The notes below the pieces were generated by a model, which saw nothing but the letters and a program-made list of their open reading frames with translations, did not search any database and had not been told where the DNA came from. The position numbers were made by a program, and so were the translations under genes. From assembly GCA_003971905.1 (NCBI GenBank), contig RSEE01000029.1:248001-312000 (forward strand): a stretch of DNA of 64,000 nucleotides, read 5' to 3'. Below, piece after piece: positions 12,063 to 24,200 of the stretch. The stretch comes from Moniliella sp. 'wahieum' (lineage: Eukaryota; Basidiomycota; Moniliellomycetes; Moniliellales; Moniliellaceae). Within the stretch, counting starts at the first letter, position 1, and every line of letters begins with the position of its first letter.

Positions 12063-13294
12063 TCAAGAGCCAATGGGTGATGGTGATGATGACACATTTG
12101 AAGCAGGGACAAAGGAAACGTTAATGTGTCCCAATGTGGCATATCTGCCTTCAACGGCGCGGAGTGCAGCCTCGAGCTCCGCAGCACAGACAACGCTCGT
12201 CTGGGGGGGAAGTACCAAAGCAAACGAAAGAGATGCCTGAGTGCTTGCATGCAGCCAAATCGCGGTAGGCCACCTCAACCTTTGGGCCATTGGCCGATAG
12301 CAGCGGCACTTGCTGGACGGCCAAGGGGAGTGCCTTGTTCATTGTTTCAACCAGTGCTACGCGCTCTGTTGCAGGCACACCTCGATCGAGAATCTGTCCC
12401 AGAGCGGGACCGATGAGGGCAAGGCCCTGGGAGCCAATCGCACATGCTAGCCACGCCTCCAATTGGGTCAATGGCGGGGATACGAGCCAAGACCCTACGA
12501 GGGCCGCCGAGAACCAAAAAGCCTCGGCCAAGCTGTCGGAGCGGTGGTGCAATGCGCTGGCGGTCAGGACACTCGAGTTTTCCCGCTTAGCCACGGCCAT
12601 GTGGCCGGTAGAGGTACTCTTTGGTGGCAAGGCCGAGAAGTACAAGACAATTGCCAAGGGATCTGGTGGTTCTTCCTCGTCGTGTTCATGGTGATGTGCG
12701 TGACCAAGGGACAAAAGTTGAATCAAGGGACGGACAAGGGAGCGAGCCAAAGGGGGAGGTAAGGCAGCAAACGACCGGCGGCATGGGATCCAATCCCAGC
12801 AGCACCCGCTAGAAGAACAGTTGCAATGAGAACACCCAAAAGGTTCGATCCGGCTCGACCGCGTGGCCATCGGTCGTTGGCTGGCGCCTGGGCAGCTTGC
12901 CAACACCCAAGGCAACTAGGTCTGCCACTGTGTCGCTGGCACTGTGAGCCGCATCTGCAATCAGCGCACTGCTGTGCAACCACGTACCGGCCCAGTGCCT
13001 TGGTCACAGCTAGCACCACATTGGTAATCACGGCGACCAATGCGATGCGGCTGCCAGCGTCACCTTTGCCCTGCAATGCCCCAGCAGCAGTGCACCTTCT
13101 TCTGGCCATGGTGGTGATGGTGGTGGTGGTGAGGATGAACATGGCCATGGCTGTCTGTAGGGGGGAATGCTCGTCCTCAACCGGGGCTGGGGCAGGGTCA
13201 GAAGGTGCAGGGGCGCGGGGCGGAGCTGGCCATCGCTGGCGATGGCTGGTGGTGCGACCGATGAGGCCTGGGCTTGGGCGGAGGGCATGGACAT
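12063..13294 (-). CDS. Cation diffusion facilitator (CDF/SLC30) metal transporter, several frame breaks
   Basis: A membrane antiporter that moves Zn2+ or another divalent metal out of the cytosol or into an organelle. The start is taken at 13294 (MSMPSAQAQ) and is uncertain. A His-rich stretch (HGHVHPHHHHHHHHG, about 13108-13155) lies just before the first membrane helix in one frame. The CDF core follows: IALVAVITNVVLAVTKALG, then SSALIADAAHSASDTVADL with the first HxxxD metal site, then NLLGVLIATVLLAGAAGIG. A His-rich loop (HAHHHEHDEEE) and SALHHRSDSLAEAFW with the second HxxxD site come next. The C-terminal cytosolic domain ends with YATLGHINVSFVP at the stop near 12063. At least four one-base breaks interrupt the frame, the clearest at about 12895 and 12975 around the first metal site. 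HHRSD resembles the mitochondrial MMT1/2 branch, but subfamily and compartment cannot be fixed here. Confidence 0.72.
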
Positions 13295-14163
13295 GTAGTG
13301 CCGATGAGGCAGTGGGGGGGCGCGAGGGGGCCACGTTGTGTGCAGCCGTCCCGGTGGGTTTGCCGGTGTCGCGCGCGCGGAGGTGGAGGGAGGGAGGTGG
13401 TGGTGGGGGCTGGTGCGGTGATCGGCCAGCGTATGCCGCAGCGGGGGGCATGCACTTGCCCGCAATTCAAGCTTCAAGTGCACGTGGTCACCGGCCCTGG
13501 CCGCCTCACGCCTGGGCTGGGTGTTTGAGCTGGGTTTGAACGTTGAACGTTTGACTTTCGCAGTCACGTGCACTGCCTCAGCCAGCCATGAAACCATGGG
13601 TGGGTGACGTGAGACGAGGTTAGGCCGCATTAGGCCGGCCGGGTGACGTCGGTGTTCGCTTCTTAGCTGGCTCCATGTTGGCCTAACCGTCGGGGAATAT
13701 ATGCCTCGCTACCCTCTTGCTGTTGGCTCTGCAGCCTGGGTGTCGAGGGCGCACACGCTGCCTAGACCATCTTGTCGAGCTGAAGGCAGGGATTGGCGTG
13801 ACAAGATGGGGCGCGAGTCACGTATGGCCGGTGATGTTGAATGTGGTCGGTGGACGCGCAACGCATGGTGGTGGTGACGAGGTGCCGCCCCTCCCCCACC
13901 CTGCCTTGGGGGCTGGGCAGCTGGACTGGGCAGTGGGATGACGTCGAGGCCCAGCGCATGGGGTGGGATGCTGCTGATCGGTGATCGGGCAGGCCTGTGC
14001 AGGCGGAATGGAATGGAGAAAAGTTTTTTAGGCCCAGCGCTGCAGCGCAGGGGCCCTGGCACTGGCATGCGGCATGTGACGGCACTTTTAAGTACCGCGT
14101 GCTTGGCCTTTCCTCGCCGCCGCCATCGCCGCCACCGCCACCGCCACCACTCCTTCCACCACC
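13295..14163. promoter_or_regulatory. Divergent intergenic region, GC-rich
   Basis: Head-to-head spacer between the CDF gene (-) and the membrane protein gene (+), so it should hold both promoters. It includes a GGCCGCATTAGGCCGGCC word cluster at about 13620-13640, a short AAGCTT heptad at 13468-13482, and a CCGCCACCG triplet tract (14115-14160) directly before the ATG at 14164. No gene is supported in it. Confidence 0.45.
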
Positions 14164-16491
14164 ATGGACGACGAGGGCGCCCTTGATTGGTCTCTCCTGC
14201 CCATTACGGACCAGGCCAAGGCTGTCATTGTGCGCCGCCATCTCAATTGGCCCTCCTCGGCGCCTGAGCCTCAGCTTGAGCCCGAACCCGAACCCTCGCC
14301 AGTATATCTCCCCCACACGTCCCCAGCTTCCTTCATCCTTAGCCCCATTTATCGCTGGGTCCACGATCGAGGTGTGCCTGCCAGCAAACGAGCCCACCGT
14401 CACCGGAGATCTTACTCCCTCGCTGGCGTCGCAATTTCTCAACGTCCTGTCCACCTCGACCCGGACAGGGGCCGCGGAAGAGCCCGTGCAGCTCGTGCCC
14501 TCTCACTTTTGGTTGAGCCCAAACGGGCCTTTCTACTGACTGGCTCTGCCCTGGACCGGTCACCTGGCGCTTTGCGTCGCGCCTTTCTAGCTGTGCGTCC
14601 TTCTACTTTGATGCAGTCACCAAACCCAATTCAGCTGGCCACACTACCCACGTTCATCGATTTCCTCTGCGTGTATGGGCACTTCGCCCCCCCGAATCAC
14701 GGGCAACTTCCCTCTATGAACGCACTCCGTCCTCATCGCCCGCGCCTCCCGCTTGGTCGCCATCTACTACACGCTCCTTGTCGCGGGTGAGGGCTGCGTC
14801 TCGATCCGTCTCGCGTGCCCGATCCTTGTCACGGCAGCCTTCGCTCTCCCGTCTGGCCCCTGTGACTTCCTCACCACGTCTGGTACCACAAGCTACCCCC
14901 ACAACATATCTCCTCGTCCCCGATGAGTCGCGGGAATGGATGGACTCCGAAGACGAATGGGAAGAAGACGTGTCGGACAATCGGAGTGCACTTTTTCCTC
15001 TCTCTCATGCCAGTCCGTACCACTCTACTCATCAGAGCCCGCATCGGTCCTGGACAGGCTCGGACCTCAACTCTAGGTCTGAATCGCTGTCGAATTTGTT
15101 TGCGGCCTCTGCTGTTAGTAGGCCGCTCTCGGTAGTAGAGCGTTACCTTGACTCGGCATCGTGGGCCTATGATCGAATTCGGTCCAGTTGGGCTGAGGGG
15201 GAACATACGCCCTTGTTATTCCCCGACTCCGTCGGTAACAGGAGCTACACTTTCCTCGACTATCGTCCCTCGCGTCCTGTCCGACCCGTGCGTTTGCGAT
15301 CGACGGCCAGGACATGTCTACTCTACACACGATACTTTCTCACTCCCATCCCCCTTTTGCTCCTGAGTCCGGGCGCGGGGGCGATGGGCATGTCCTATGT
15401 CATCTTAGCGGCCGCATTGGTCGCCCTTCTGGCAACGTACGTTCTTGCCCACGCTCGTCTTACCCCTAACCCTTCTCATGCGCTGAATGGTGTATTGGGC
15501 GTTTTGGGGTCCTTGGGCATGGCAGCCATTAATCTCGCTCTGGCTGCTGCCTATGTTTCCGACTTGGTCAACCTTGTCATGGATCCACAAGAGCGCGGTG
15601 GGTATTCTTCCTCGGCCGAGATTACCGTGGCTACTCAAGCCCCTCATCCGCCACCACACACCGTCACCCGTCTCTTCACCTTCCCTCCACCATCGTGGGT
15701 GTACGTGGTCATCTGCGGAGTCGGCTTACTCCCCTCCGTCCTGTCCCGCCATCGAAAGTGGGTGAAGTTAATTGGCGTTTTGGCCGAGATGGGTCTGGCG
15801 GTGGTCCTGCTCGGGACCTTATTTGCACTACACCTTCTCCAACAATTGTTACCTTGCTCCCCCCTGTTTCGCTCATTCCTATCACATGTCTTTCTCTGTG
15901 CCATCTCGCGCCTGTCCCGGATCTAGTGGCACGGATGTTTTCCGGCCCACGCTACACGGGCGCTTCTTCCCCCTCTACTTGGTCTGAGCGCACTGCTCGT
16001 GTTGTCATCGCCCCCTTGGCGGACTTGGGCGTCGCGCCATCATGACATTTCTGCGTATCCCCTCGCTCCATCGGCCCTGGACTTGCTCCCCCCCAACTGG
16101 GATTGATTTTCAAAGCGATTGCTGCGGGCGCGCTTGTACTCCAATCGCCCACGCATTTGGGTCGCGCGATCCATTGGACCGAGCAACGTTGGCTGCCAGG
16201 ACGAAGCGGAAGTTTGATCCTTGGACCAAGGCGTGCAAGAATTTGATCCGCTTTTTGGCGTTGGGTGTGAGCACCACTGGCGGCGCCTGTTGTGCACAGG
16301 AAGTACTGTTCCTTGCATCGCTCGTGGGAGCCCTGACGGCTCTTCCAGGCCTGCTTTTGGTCTCTTTTGTTGCCTGGCCCGGACGAGGTCAGACTTGCTG
16401 GGCTGGACAAGCGCTACTGGCTGTGGCCTGCGCCTTAGGCGTTGCAAGCTTGATCCTTGCCATATTCTTCCCGGCCGATCTGCCGTTCTAA
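14164..16491 (+). CDS. Unrecognised large multi-pass membrane protein, several frame breaks
   Basis: I do not recognise the family. The start MDDEGALDWSLLPITDQAK at 14164 has a strong context (CACCATGG). The N-terminal ~200 residues are Pro/Ser-rich and switch frame at about 14350 and 14540. A basic Ser/Arg-rich stretch follows (SVSRARSLSRQPSLSR, about 14800-14850), then an acidic patch (WMDSEDEWEEDVSD). From about 15320 the protein becomes strongly hydrophobic, with at least four helices (for example VILAAALVALLATYVLAHA, GVLGVLGSLGMAAINLALAA, WVYVVICGVGLLPSVLS, GVLAEMGLAVVLLGTLFAL). A last segment, 16042-16491, has two more (VLFLASLVGALTALPGLLL, LLAVACALGVASLILAIFF) and ends at 16491. The connection between 15926 and 16042 is broken or spliced and I cannot resolve it. 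No transport motif is visible, so no function is offered. Confidence 0.5.
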
Positions 16492-18376
16492 ACTAACCAA
16501 CCCTTTTTTGTCTCTCCGCCGTTCTCCTTTTTCTCGTCGCGTTTCCTCCTCAGTCTAGCACAATGTCGATTGCACCTCTGTTCTTCATGCCTTGCTCCTC
16601 TTGACGCTCTTGACGATCTCCCGCCACCTTGACGCTTTGCCTGTATTTTTACCCACATCAATCCAAAATCTGCTCCAGCATGTGATTGGCAAATGAAGTC
16701 CTTCTACACCCTTTGGCTCCTCGAATCTGCTCCCCTGCATAACCGTTTTGTACCGCAGGCTTTTGTCTGCTTCCCATGAGAAATACTTATTAGTGCCTCC
16801 CTATTCGCATCCGTCAAGACGCATGTTGTGTCTGCCATCGTAATGTGCCCTCACAACTGGCTACAAGGGACGATTAGTGTTGCAAACAGCAGAGTTGGAA
16901 AAAGGCTGCGGACTCACTGAGTACTGATGGTGCAAGGGGGGCGGGGGTGATACTACTAAGGACTGAGGACACCGTCTGTGTTGAACGTGTAATGTACGAT
17001 CCATTCCTCGCTACTGCATTCTTACGGTCTTCGAGTCTCGTGACGGCCTATAGGGTGGATGCCGACAGGTGCTGTGTGATGGCTAGGGGTCACCCCCATC
17101 ACCCCCTTATATTCGCCATACAGGAAAGGAAGTCCACCATCATCCAGGAAGGAGAACATCGCCTATACGACCAGCACAGGCTGCTGCTTATTAACAAAGA
17201 GGGCATTTTGAGGATGCTGTCCTCAGTCAGCGGCTACTTACCTCCTTTGTCGTGATTTCCTTCTTGTCTTGCTTAAACCATTATTGACAGAGCGAAGCAG
17301 GCGCGAAGCCTGCGAAAGCGCCGCGGCACTGTAAAATCGATCTGAGATCTGATAACATTTCCCTGTATCATACGGAGAAAAATAACTGTTCGTATGGGAC
17401 AGCGGAGAGACCAACAAACTTAATCTAATCACAACCGCTGTGCATCTATCATTGTGCCTGAACGATGATGAACTGAACTAACCTATGAAGCTCCCAGGCG
17501 GATGGCAACAGGAAACTGTGGGAGGCGGATGCATACATGTGGCTGGCGTATGCCACTTGTCGATGGCGTTTTTGCGGCAGAGAGGACATTATAATGTCGA
17601 CATCTTCACATCGTCGTTCCACGCGTTTTGGGCGAGCGAGCTTGAGTCACAAAACCGGGGAGTAGACTGGAATTATTGCTTCTGTGGTGGCCTATATAGT
17701 CGGACTTGAATTCAAGGTTGAACCCGATTACGCCGGTTATATCGGTTACCAGTTACCACTTACCGGTTATCCGTTACGCGTTACGCCCGGCCATATCCCG
17801 AGCGAAGAGTTGGTGGGGTGAGAAGGTATTTTGGCCGCACAGCACCTCAGGACATGCATGTCGCTTTTTTGAAATAGCCGAGGACTTTTTACTAGTCGGA
17901 AGATCCGAAGCTTTTGACGCACAAACAAGTCGCGAAAAGTGAGGCCCCAAACTCCAAGCTCTGATCCGAGCCCCAATTGTCTTAACAGGCCCGAGTCTGT
18001 AGTCACATGTCACAGTCAGCCACACTCCTTAAAAAGCAACAAAGGGGCCTCCTACAAAGCAATAAGAGATTGTGGATCAACGTGACCAACACACACTAAC
18101 GTTGGGCGCTGAGCCTCGCTGAGCGCGCGCCGAACTTTCATCTTCAACGTCAAAACGCGTCAAATGCATCTCAACTCTCAAAACGGCAATCTCTGTGTAC
18201 CTAAAAAACCGCCTCTCAAGCTCTTCAAGCTTTTGCGCGTTATACGCAGCGTTATTAGGGTGTGGCCGCACAGACCACACGCCACTTGAGGGTGGTCTTC
18301 GATGATCGATGGTTAATCGTTCAAGAGCAGCGATGGGATAGCATAGATCGCACCGGACGCAAAAGACCCCTCCCCC
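16492..18376. other. Gene-poor intergenic region
   Basis: No gene is supported. The first 200 bp are T/C-rich 3' flank of the preceding gene. At 17735-17790 lies a run of TTA-CCGG and TTA-CGCG type words, a short heptad-class array. Confidence 0.5.
17735..17790. repeat. Mixed heptad array, TTA-type triplets
   Basis: TTA triplets alternate with CCGG, TCCG and CGCG words in near 7-bp register. Confidence 0.6.
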
Positions 18377-18432
18377 TTCTGCATCCATATCATTGACAGA
18401 GCTTAAGGCTGGGACAGGGGAACATAAAATGC
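18377..18432 (-). mobile_element. Terminal fragment of the LINE-like family, copy E
   Basis: About 55 bp match, in reverse complement, the shared 3' end of copies A and D (CCCAGCCTTAAGCTCTGTC, then AATGATATGGATGCA). It is the most 5'-truncated copy seen. Confidence 0.6.
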
Positions 18433-18653
18433 AGCGTTATTCTTATTTCCCCTTTCTGCTGGTCGATGTGCAAGAACTAGACTGTAATATTCGTGACTTT
18501 TACTGACTGGAGTGACTTAGTGAAGCAAAAGCTGAGAGAGAGAATGAGATGTGAGATCCGTGAGGTCTCAGAGTTCACACTTTCAGCAGACGTTCGGAGC
18601 TGTGGGACGGTGAAGAGCAGGTAATATAGGGGGGCTATCGGTGCCAATGCATC

Positions 18654-18665
18654 GGGGGGGGGGGG
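18654..18665. repeat. Homopolymer G tract (12)
   Basis: Uninterrupted run of twelve G. Its length in the assembly is likely unreliable. Confidence 0.8.
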
Positions 18666-18764
18666 CATTGGGGCATTATCAAACCCTTGGCAAACCACAT
18701 GTCGTCACATACATGTCACACATTGCAAAGACCCAACTCTGACTTATAAAAAAGTTTTTACACT

Positions 18765-18985
18765 GGATATCTACTACGTTCATCGATCCGTGTCCACATG
18801 CGCTACCTCGGGTACGGGACCGGATGGCGAGCACCAGAGGGGCCTGATATCCTGGCGATCCCCGTGGTTCCCCAGCAGTGGTGGCGCTACCAAGTAACAC
18901 ACGCAAGAGGAACGGGTCGGTTTATAGGCATAGCGTTTCCCTGTCCCAAGCCTTACTAAGCTTTGTCAATGATATGCATGGATGC
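18765..18985 (+). mobile_element. Terminal fragment of the LINE-like family, copy C
   Basis: About 220 bp match the non-coding tail of copy A (2155-2375). Shared blocks include TCTACTACGTTCATC, GTGTCCACATGCGCTACC, GGTACGGGACCGGATGGCG, CCTGATATCCTGGCGATCCC and GCTTTGTCAATGATATG. No coding remnant is present. Confidence 0.72.
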
Positions 18986-19280
18986 AAAGTGGTGCTCGCT
19001 TGAAAACGCTTGAAGCATGAAGCTTGAACGTTTGAACGTGAACCGTTGTTGAGTGCGTTGAACGTTTGATGAGATCTGGAGTCCTGATGACGCGCACCAG
19101 ATCCTTGAGGGTGATGCAATCGCACTGGTGGTGGTGGTGGTGGTCTAAAAGCCAACCAACAACGCCTATAGTGGAACATCAATAAGCAGCCACAGCCGAC
19201 ATCAGGCCTCAGGGGCTGTGGGGGTTGCGGAACAAAAGGAACACAGAAGTGACAAAACAACGGAACTCCTAGGCCTGCAG

Positions 19281-19329
19281 TGACTAGTGTGCAGCTAGTG
19301 ACTAGTGATTAGTGAGTACTGAGTAGCTT
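19281..19329. repeat. Mixed heptad array, TGA+CTAG/GTAC
   Basis: TGA triplets at 7-bp steps separate the tetramers CTAG, CTAG, TTAG, GTAC and GTAG; one spacer is longer. Confidence 0.7.
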
Positions 19330-20784
19330 GTAGGGCCTGAAGCTTGAAGAGGGATTGAAGGAACGGAACACACGAGCCACTGTACTCATACTGAGTGGTT
19401 GAGTGTCGAGTACGTTTTGAGTATACGTGTTGAGTACGTGTATTCTTCAGATCGTTCGACGTTCAACGTTCTCAACGCGCTCAATGCATCTGAGATTCTG
19501 ATATCTGTTGAGAACGTTGAACGTGAGATCTGAGTTGCCCAAACGCTTTGAGCAGAGCAAGCTGGAAGCTCTTGAAGCTTGAAGCTGGACACGTGTCAGG
19601 CTCAGGCGGGCTGGAGCGAGCCGAAGAGTGCCCCGTGCACAGGTGTGTGGAGGCAAAAGTACCGCATAGCCTGCATAGCTCTCTTGCATGGTATCATGCG
19701 TGCTCCATACACCGCACCATGCATCATGATCATGCACCATGCGTGAAGTGACACATGTTGCATGGGCACTGTACCTGTCTCATACACACGTCTAACTTGA
19801 AATTGAAAGACACACAGCAGAATGGGGTGGTTTCGGGTGGGGCTGGTGTGGTGGAGGCCAGAGACGGGAAAGGAGGGTTGCGTGGTGTGTTCCTGCTTCC
19901 AGGGGTGGGTGGGTGGTGGTGTGGCGGGGGTGGCGGCGGTGGAGGCTGTGGAAGAGGTGGGATGGTGGAGTCTGTGTTCAACTGGGAACTGTGTGGTGGT
20001 GCGTTGCGGCCTGCGGCCCTGAGGGCTGTGACATGTGAGGCTTAGGCAGATGCGCCGAGTACGGAGTTATGAGACGGAGGCCTGCGGCGCAGAGGCGCTG
20101 TAGCGCTGCAAGCGCTCTGGCTCAGCGCTGGTGCTCAGCGGGGCTTGGAGCTTGGACGGAGATCGGGGGAGGAAGAGCAACACGACCAACACACACTAGG
20201 CAAGTGGCTGCGCCGGGTCTCCTCACATCGGCCACTGTGCACTGTGCCCGGCTGGGGCAGCTGCCAGGGGGGCGGCACGTGATGCGGAGCTGGCGCGGCG
20301 GCGAACAGCCACGGATCTCAACACCTTTCGTCCGCGCCAGTAGCGGCAGGCAGTAGGGGGTTGTGCCTTGTGGGAGGCTGTGGGGGCATGTGCGCTCAGG
20401 CGCCCCGGCTGAGCGCTGTGCATGTGAGCAAAGTTCGACGCCCGGAATTCGCATTTGGGCGGCGGGGGGGGCAGCGCAGGCACAGCGTGTGACTGGAATG
20501 GGGGGAGCAGCGCAGGATACAGGCGCCATGCGAGCGGGTGGTCCAACCGATCGGCATGCACATGGTGCGTGCTTGGGCGTTGGCGCGTTGGCCCAGGTGT
20601 TGGTGGGCAGCGGCGTCTCAGAACGCACCGCACGCTCTCACAGGCTCACGCCGTGCCCCAGCTGGAGCGCTGCCACTGAGCACGGGTGCTGTGCTGGTTT
20701 GGAGCAGAGGCACGACCGATGATCCATGCTTGATATTTGATGTCGATGGCCGGGGTGGTGACGAGGCGACCGGTGACGGCCTGC

Positions 20785-20820
20785 TGACTAGTGACTAGTG
20801 ACTAGCGACCGGTGACCGGC
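20785..20820. repeat. Heptad array switching from CTAG to CCGG in register
   Basis: Five 7-bp units in a row: the triplet TGA (once CGA) followed by CTAG, CTAG, CTAG, CCGG, CCGG. The palindrome changes in mid-array while the spacing is exact. Confidence 0.88.
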
Positions 20821-21275
20821 GCGGAGCGCTGTGCCTCAGCGCTGATCGATGACCGGTGACCGGTGGGCAGGTGACTGCCGCTGTGCGGGGCGGGCGGTGT
20901 GTTGGTGTCCACAGCGCAGCAGCAAGCGAGGCTGGCGCGGCCAGAGGGTGATTGTGTAATCGGATGGCATGCAGCCAGCCAGCCAGCCAGCCAGCCGTGT
21001 TGGTTTGCTCCTGCATCCTGCCCGGCAGGCGAACCTGGGGCACAGCAGATCGAGCACAGTGCCAATTGTGCGCAGACCCGAGCCAGACGCCAGACGCGGC
21101 AGCCGAAGCACCCCTCCCCCCTCCCCCCCCCGACGTCGCCACCACTGCCTTGCCCGCAGCTCTTCCTGACCCCGTCGGCTGCCACCCACCACCCGCCCCC
21201 CCTCGTACGCTTCCCGTTTCCTGCCGCTCTCCACCCTTCGCCCCTCGCACAGCCGCCTCGCACAGCCTGCGCACC

Positions 21276-24200
21276 ATGGCGTTTGCCCAGCTTCAGTCGG
21301 CCCGCCGCGCTCCTTCGCCCGCTCATGCCGCCTCCTTTGCCCCGCGCGCTGTCCTGGCATCTGCCCCCGCCCCGTCACCGCCCCTGCTTCCGCCTCCTCC
21401 GCCTCCTCCGCCTCCACCTCCCGTCGAGCCTCTCTTCTCGGAGGCCTGGGCCGCCGCCCAAGCCTGACCCGCAAACCGCCCCCTGTTGGCCCCCACCCCC
21501 CGCTAAACCCACACATGCATCCTCGTCCTCCTCCTCTGCCCCTGCCCCTGCCAAGCCATGCCCTATGCAGCTGCCCCCCAGCCTCCGGGCCAAGTCCAGG
21601 CCAGTCGCCGCCCCCGCCCCCTCCCAGCACGGCTGCTGCACCCACCGGCCGCATTCGCACATCCGCCGCGGCCGCGGCCTCAGCCCCACACCCGCACCAC
21701 CTCGACCAGCATTCCTCTTCTGCCCGTGCGGAACGGCCTCGTCCCACCACCCGCCTTGAAAGAGAAAAGAAACGCGAATTCAACGATCCTGCCATGATTG
21801 GCCCTTGGCAGATCGGCGCCCTGATTGGCACTGGTGCCTCTGGTGGTCGGACTCTCCCCCTCGGCTGACGGTCATATGAATGCGTGTGCTAACTGTATCT
21901 CAGGTCGTGTCCGTCTCGCCCATCATGTGAAAACGGGGGTCAAGGCCGCCGTCAAGATCACCCCGCTACCAGCTTGAGTCCAAGCTGGCCGCCAGTGGCA
22001 CGGGACCCGAGGTCCAGAAACGTCTTCACAAGATGGAAGTGGGCATTGAGCGTGAAATCATTGTGATGAAACTGATCAAGCACGACAACTTACTTTCCCT
22101 GATTGATGTGTATGAGACCAAGAAGGTTCTCTATCTCATCATGGAATACGTCGAGGGCGGCGAGTTGTTCGATCACTTGGTCGCCTGTGGTCGCCTTGAG
22201 GTTAACACGGCCGCGACTACTTCCGGCAAATCATGTTTGGTGTGGACCACTGTCACTCCTTCAACATCTGTCACCGTGACCTCAAACCCGAGAATCTCCT
22301 TTTGTCAAAGGACAAGCGCCAAGTCAAGATCGCTGATTTTGGCATGGCAGCACTCCAACACTCGGGTCGTATGTTGGAGACGTCATGCGGTAGTCCGCAT
22401 TATGCTTCTCCTGAGATCGTTAGCGGAAAGTCGTACGGGTACAGCGACCGACATCTGGTCATGCGGGATCATCCTCTTTGCCCTTCTTTGTGGCCGTTTA
22501 CCGTTTGATGACCCCAATATGAGCACCCTTCTGCAAAAGGTCAAAGATGGTCGCTTCGAGATGCCGCGTCATTTGCGCGACGAGGCGGCCAAGGACCTGA
22601 TCCGGCATGCTGATCGTCGACCCGCGGAAGCGCTATACCATGCCAGAGATCTTCCACCATCCTTGGTTCACGGACTTTGGACGCTTGTCATCGACCAACC
22701 CAGTTCCGGTAGTGACGGATACTGGTCCCATCGAGCTTCCCTTACTCTGGGAGGAAGACGACATTTTCCGTGGCCTTACCTTTCTCTTCCAAGGTTACAG
22801 CAAGGAAAAGCTGCAGGCAGAACTATGCTCGCCAGCTGATACTTGGCCGAAACGATTCTACCGTCTGTTTGCTGAAAAACAGCTGGCTGCCGAGGAGGAA
22901 GAGGAGGAAGAGGAGGAGGATGGGGACTTGGCCACTACTTCGTCCAACGGTTCGTCTGGGGCGCCCTGTTGAGCATTCATCCTCTACCGACTCTCGGCAT
23001 TGCAGGGCTCTCACACCCATGTCCGTGCTTCCTCCACAGCCTCTCATCATACGTCGACAGCGACTTCGTCACCCAATTCGAGCCCGGCCGTGCCTCCGCC
23101 AGAGCTGTATGCCACTTCGAACAAGCGCGCCACGCGCAGGCACCCTTGTCCCAGGCTACCAGCCCCCAAATTGGTGGCCAAAGCGGTCTTCCGGTTCACC
23201 CAATGGTGTCACTCCCCAAGCTGCGGGCGTGGCCGCGGAGGCACTGGCTTCATTACATGCGTACACTATGCGAAATGGGCATGGGCGTCGGCCATCCCTG
23301 TCATCTGCCCCCCTGTTGCTCCGTCAGCAGCAGCAGCGATTGAAGCGCAACGCTATGTACCTACCCCAACCAGCCCTGGGCTAAGCGCATACACTTCTTG
23401 CTCCCGCTACTGCTTATGCGTCTGCCTCCCCTGCCCCCTCCGGCCCAGGTGAAAGGCCATCCAGCGCTCGTCGCCTATCGATCGACTCTTCCTCTGCCCG
23501 ATCCACTACCCCGCAAGTCCTTCTACGCGGTGCTACCCCCGCTGACGCAGCTCACACGGATGCTGTGCCATCCCCCCGGCCGTCCCGCATGTAGGGGATG
23601 ATGCGGCAGTCCAACGCTTCTTCCATGAAGTTGCTGCCGAGCTTGCCATCCTCCGTGCTGAAGGAGGCAACTCTGAGCGTAGCAACCGCCTTCAAGCCAA
23701 GATTGACCAAGCGCAATCGGGTGCGTGGCGGCCCAGTGCAGCGTCGACGCCTACACCTGGCCAGGGGTACCCGCTCAATCAGCTTCAGTGCCAGTTTCCC
23801 CTGCTCTCAGCCCAGCACCGCTACCATCAACGTGGACGCATGAAGCCAAGCCGGTTAGTGCACCCTCACCCGCGGGCGCGCGACGCTTTCTGTTCCCCCC
23901 AGTCCAGCATATGGGATGGCACTTTTGAGCGGCTCGAGTCGTCGGGGATCTACCAGCAGTGCCACAAGTCGTGGCCCTTCGGGGGGCACTACCCCCCGTA
24001 GCGATCGGTTCCAAGACGCCGACGAGGACGAAGGAGAGCCCGATCTGACCGATGTGCCGGGCGAGAGGGTTCCTACCTTTTGGTGGCCGTGCATCGGTGT
24101 TGTCAGCGCACGAGTCTACCATTACCGGTCCTTCCCCAGCGCCTGCCTTTTCCCTGGGCCCTGGGTCGGTTTTGGGTTTGGGTCTGCCAGGCCAATCTAG

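Larger units (their letters stand above)
18986..21275. other. Gene-poor region with heptad-type words
   Basis: No gene is supported. TGA/TCA-plus-palindrome words are dense at 18990-19070, 19280-19330, 19440-19535 and 19560-19590. The stretch 20040-21275 is GC-rich, with GCGC-containing words, a (CCAG)n run at 20970-20994 and the arrays listed separately. The last 150 bp are the C-rich upstream flank of the kinase gene. Confidence 0.5.

Noticed and set aside
20802-21831. Long Gly/Arg/Ala-rich open frames on the minus strand upstream of the kinase
   Set aside because: Mirror of the Pro/Ala-coding and C-rich sequence of the kinase N-terminus; no motif or splice structure.
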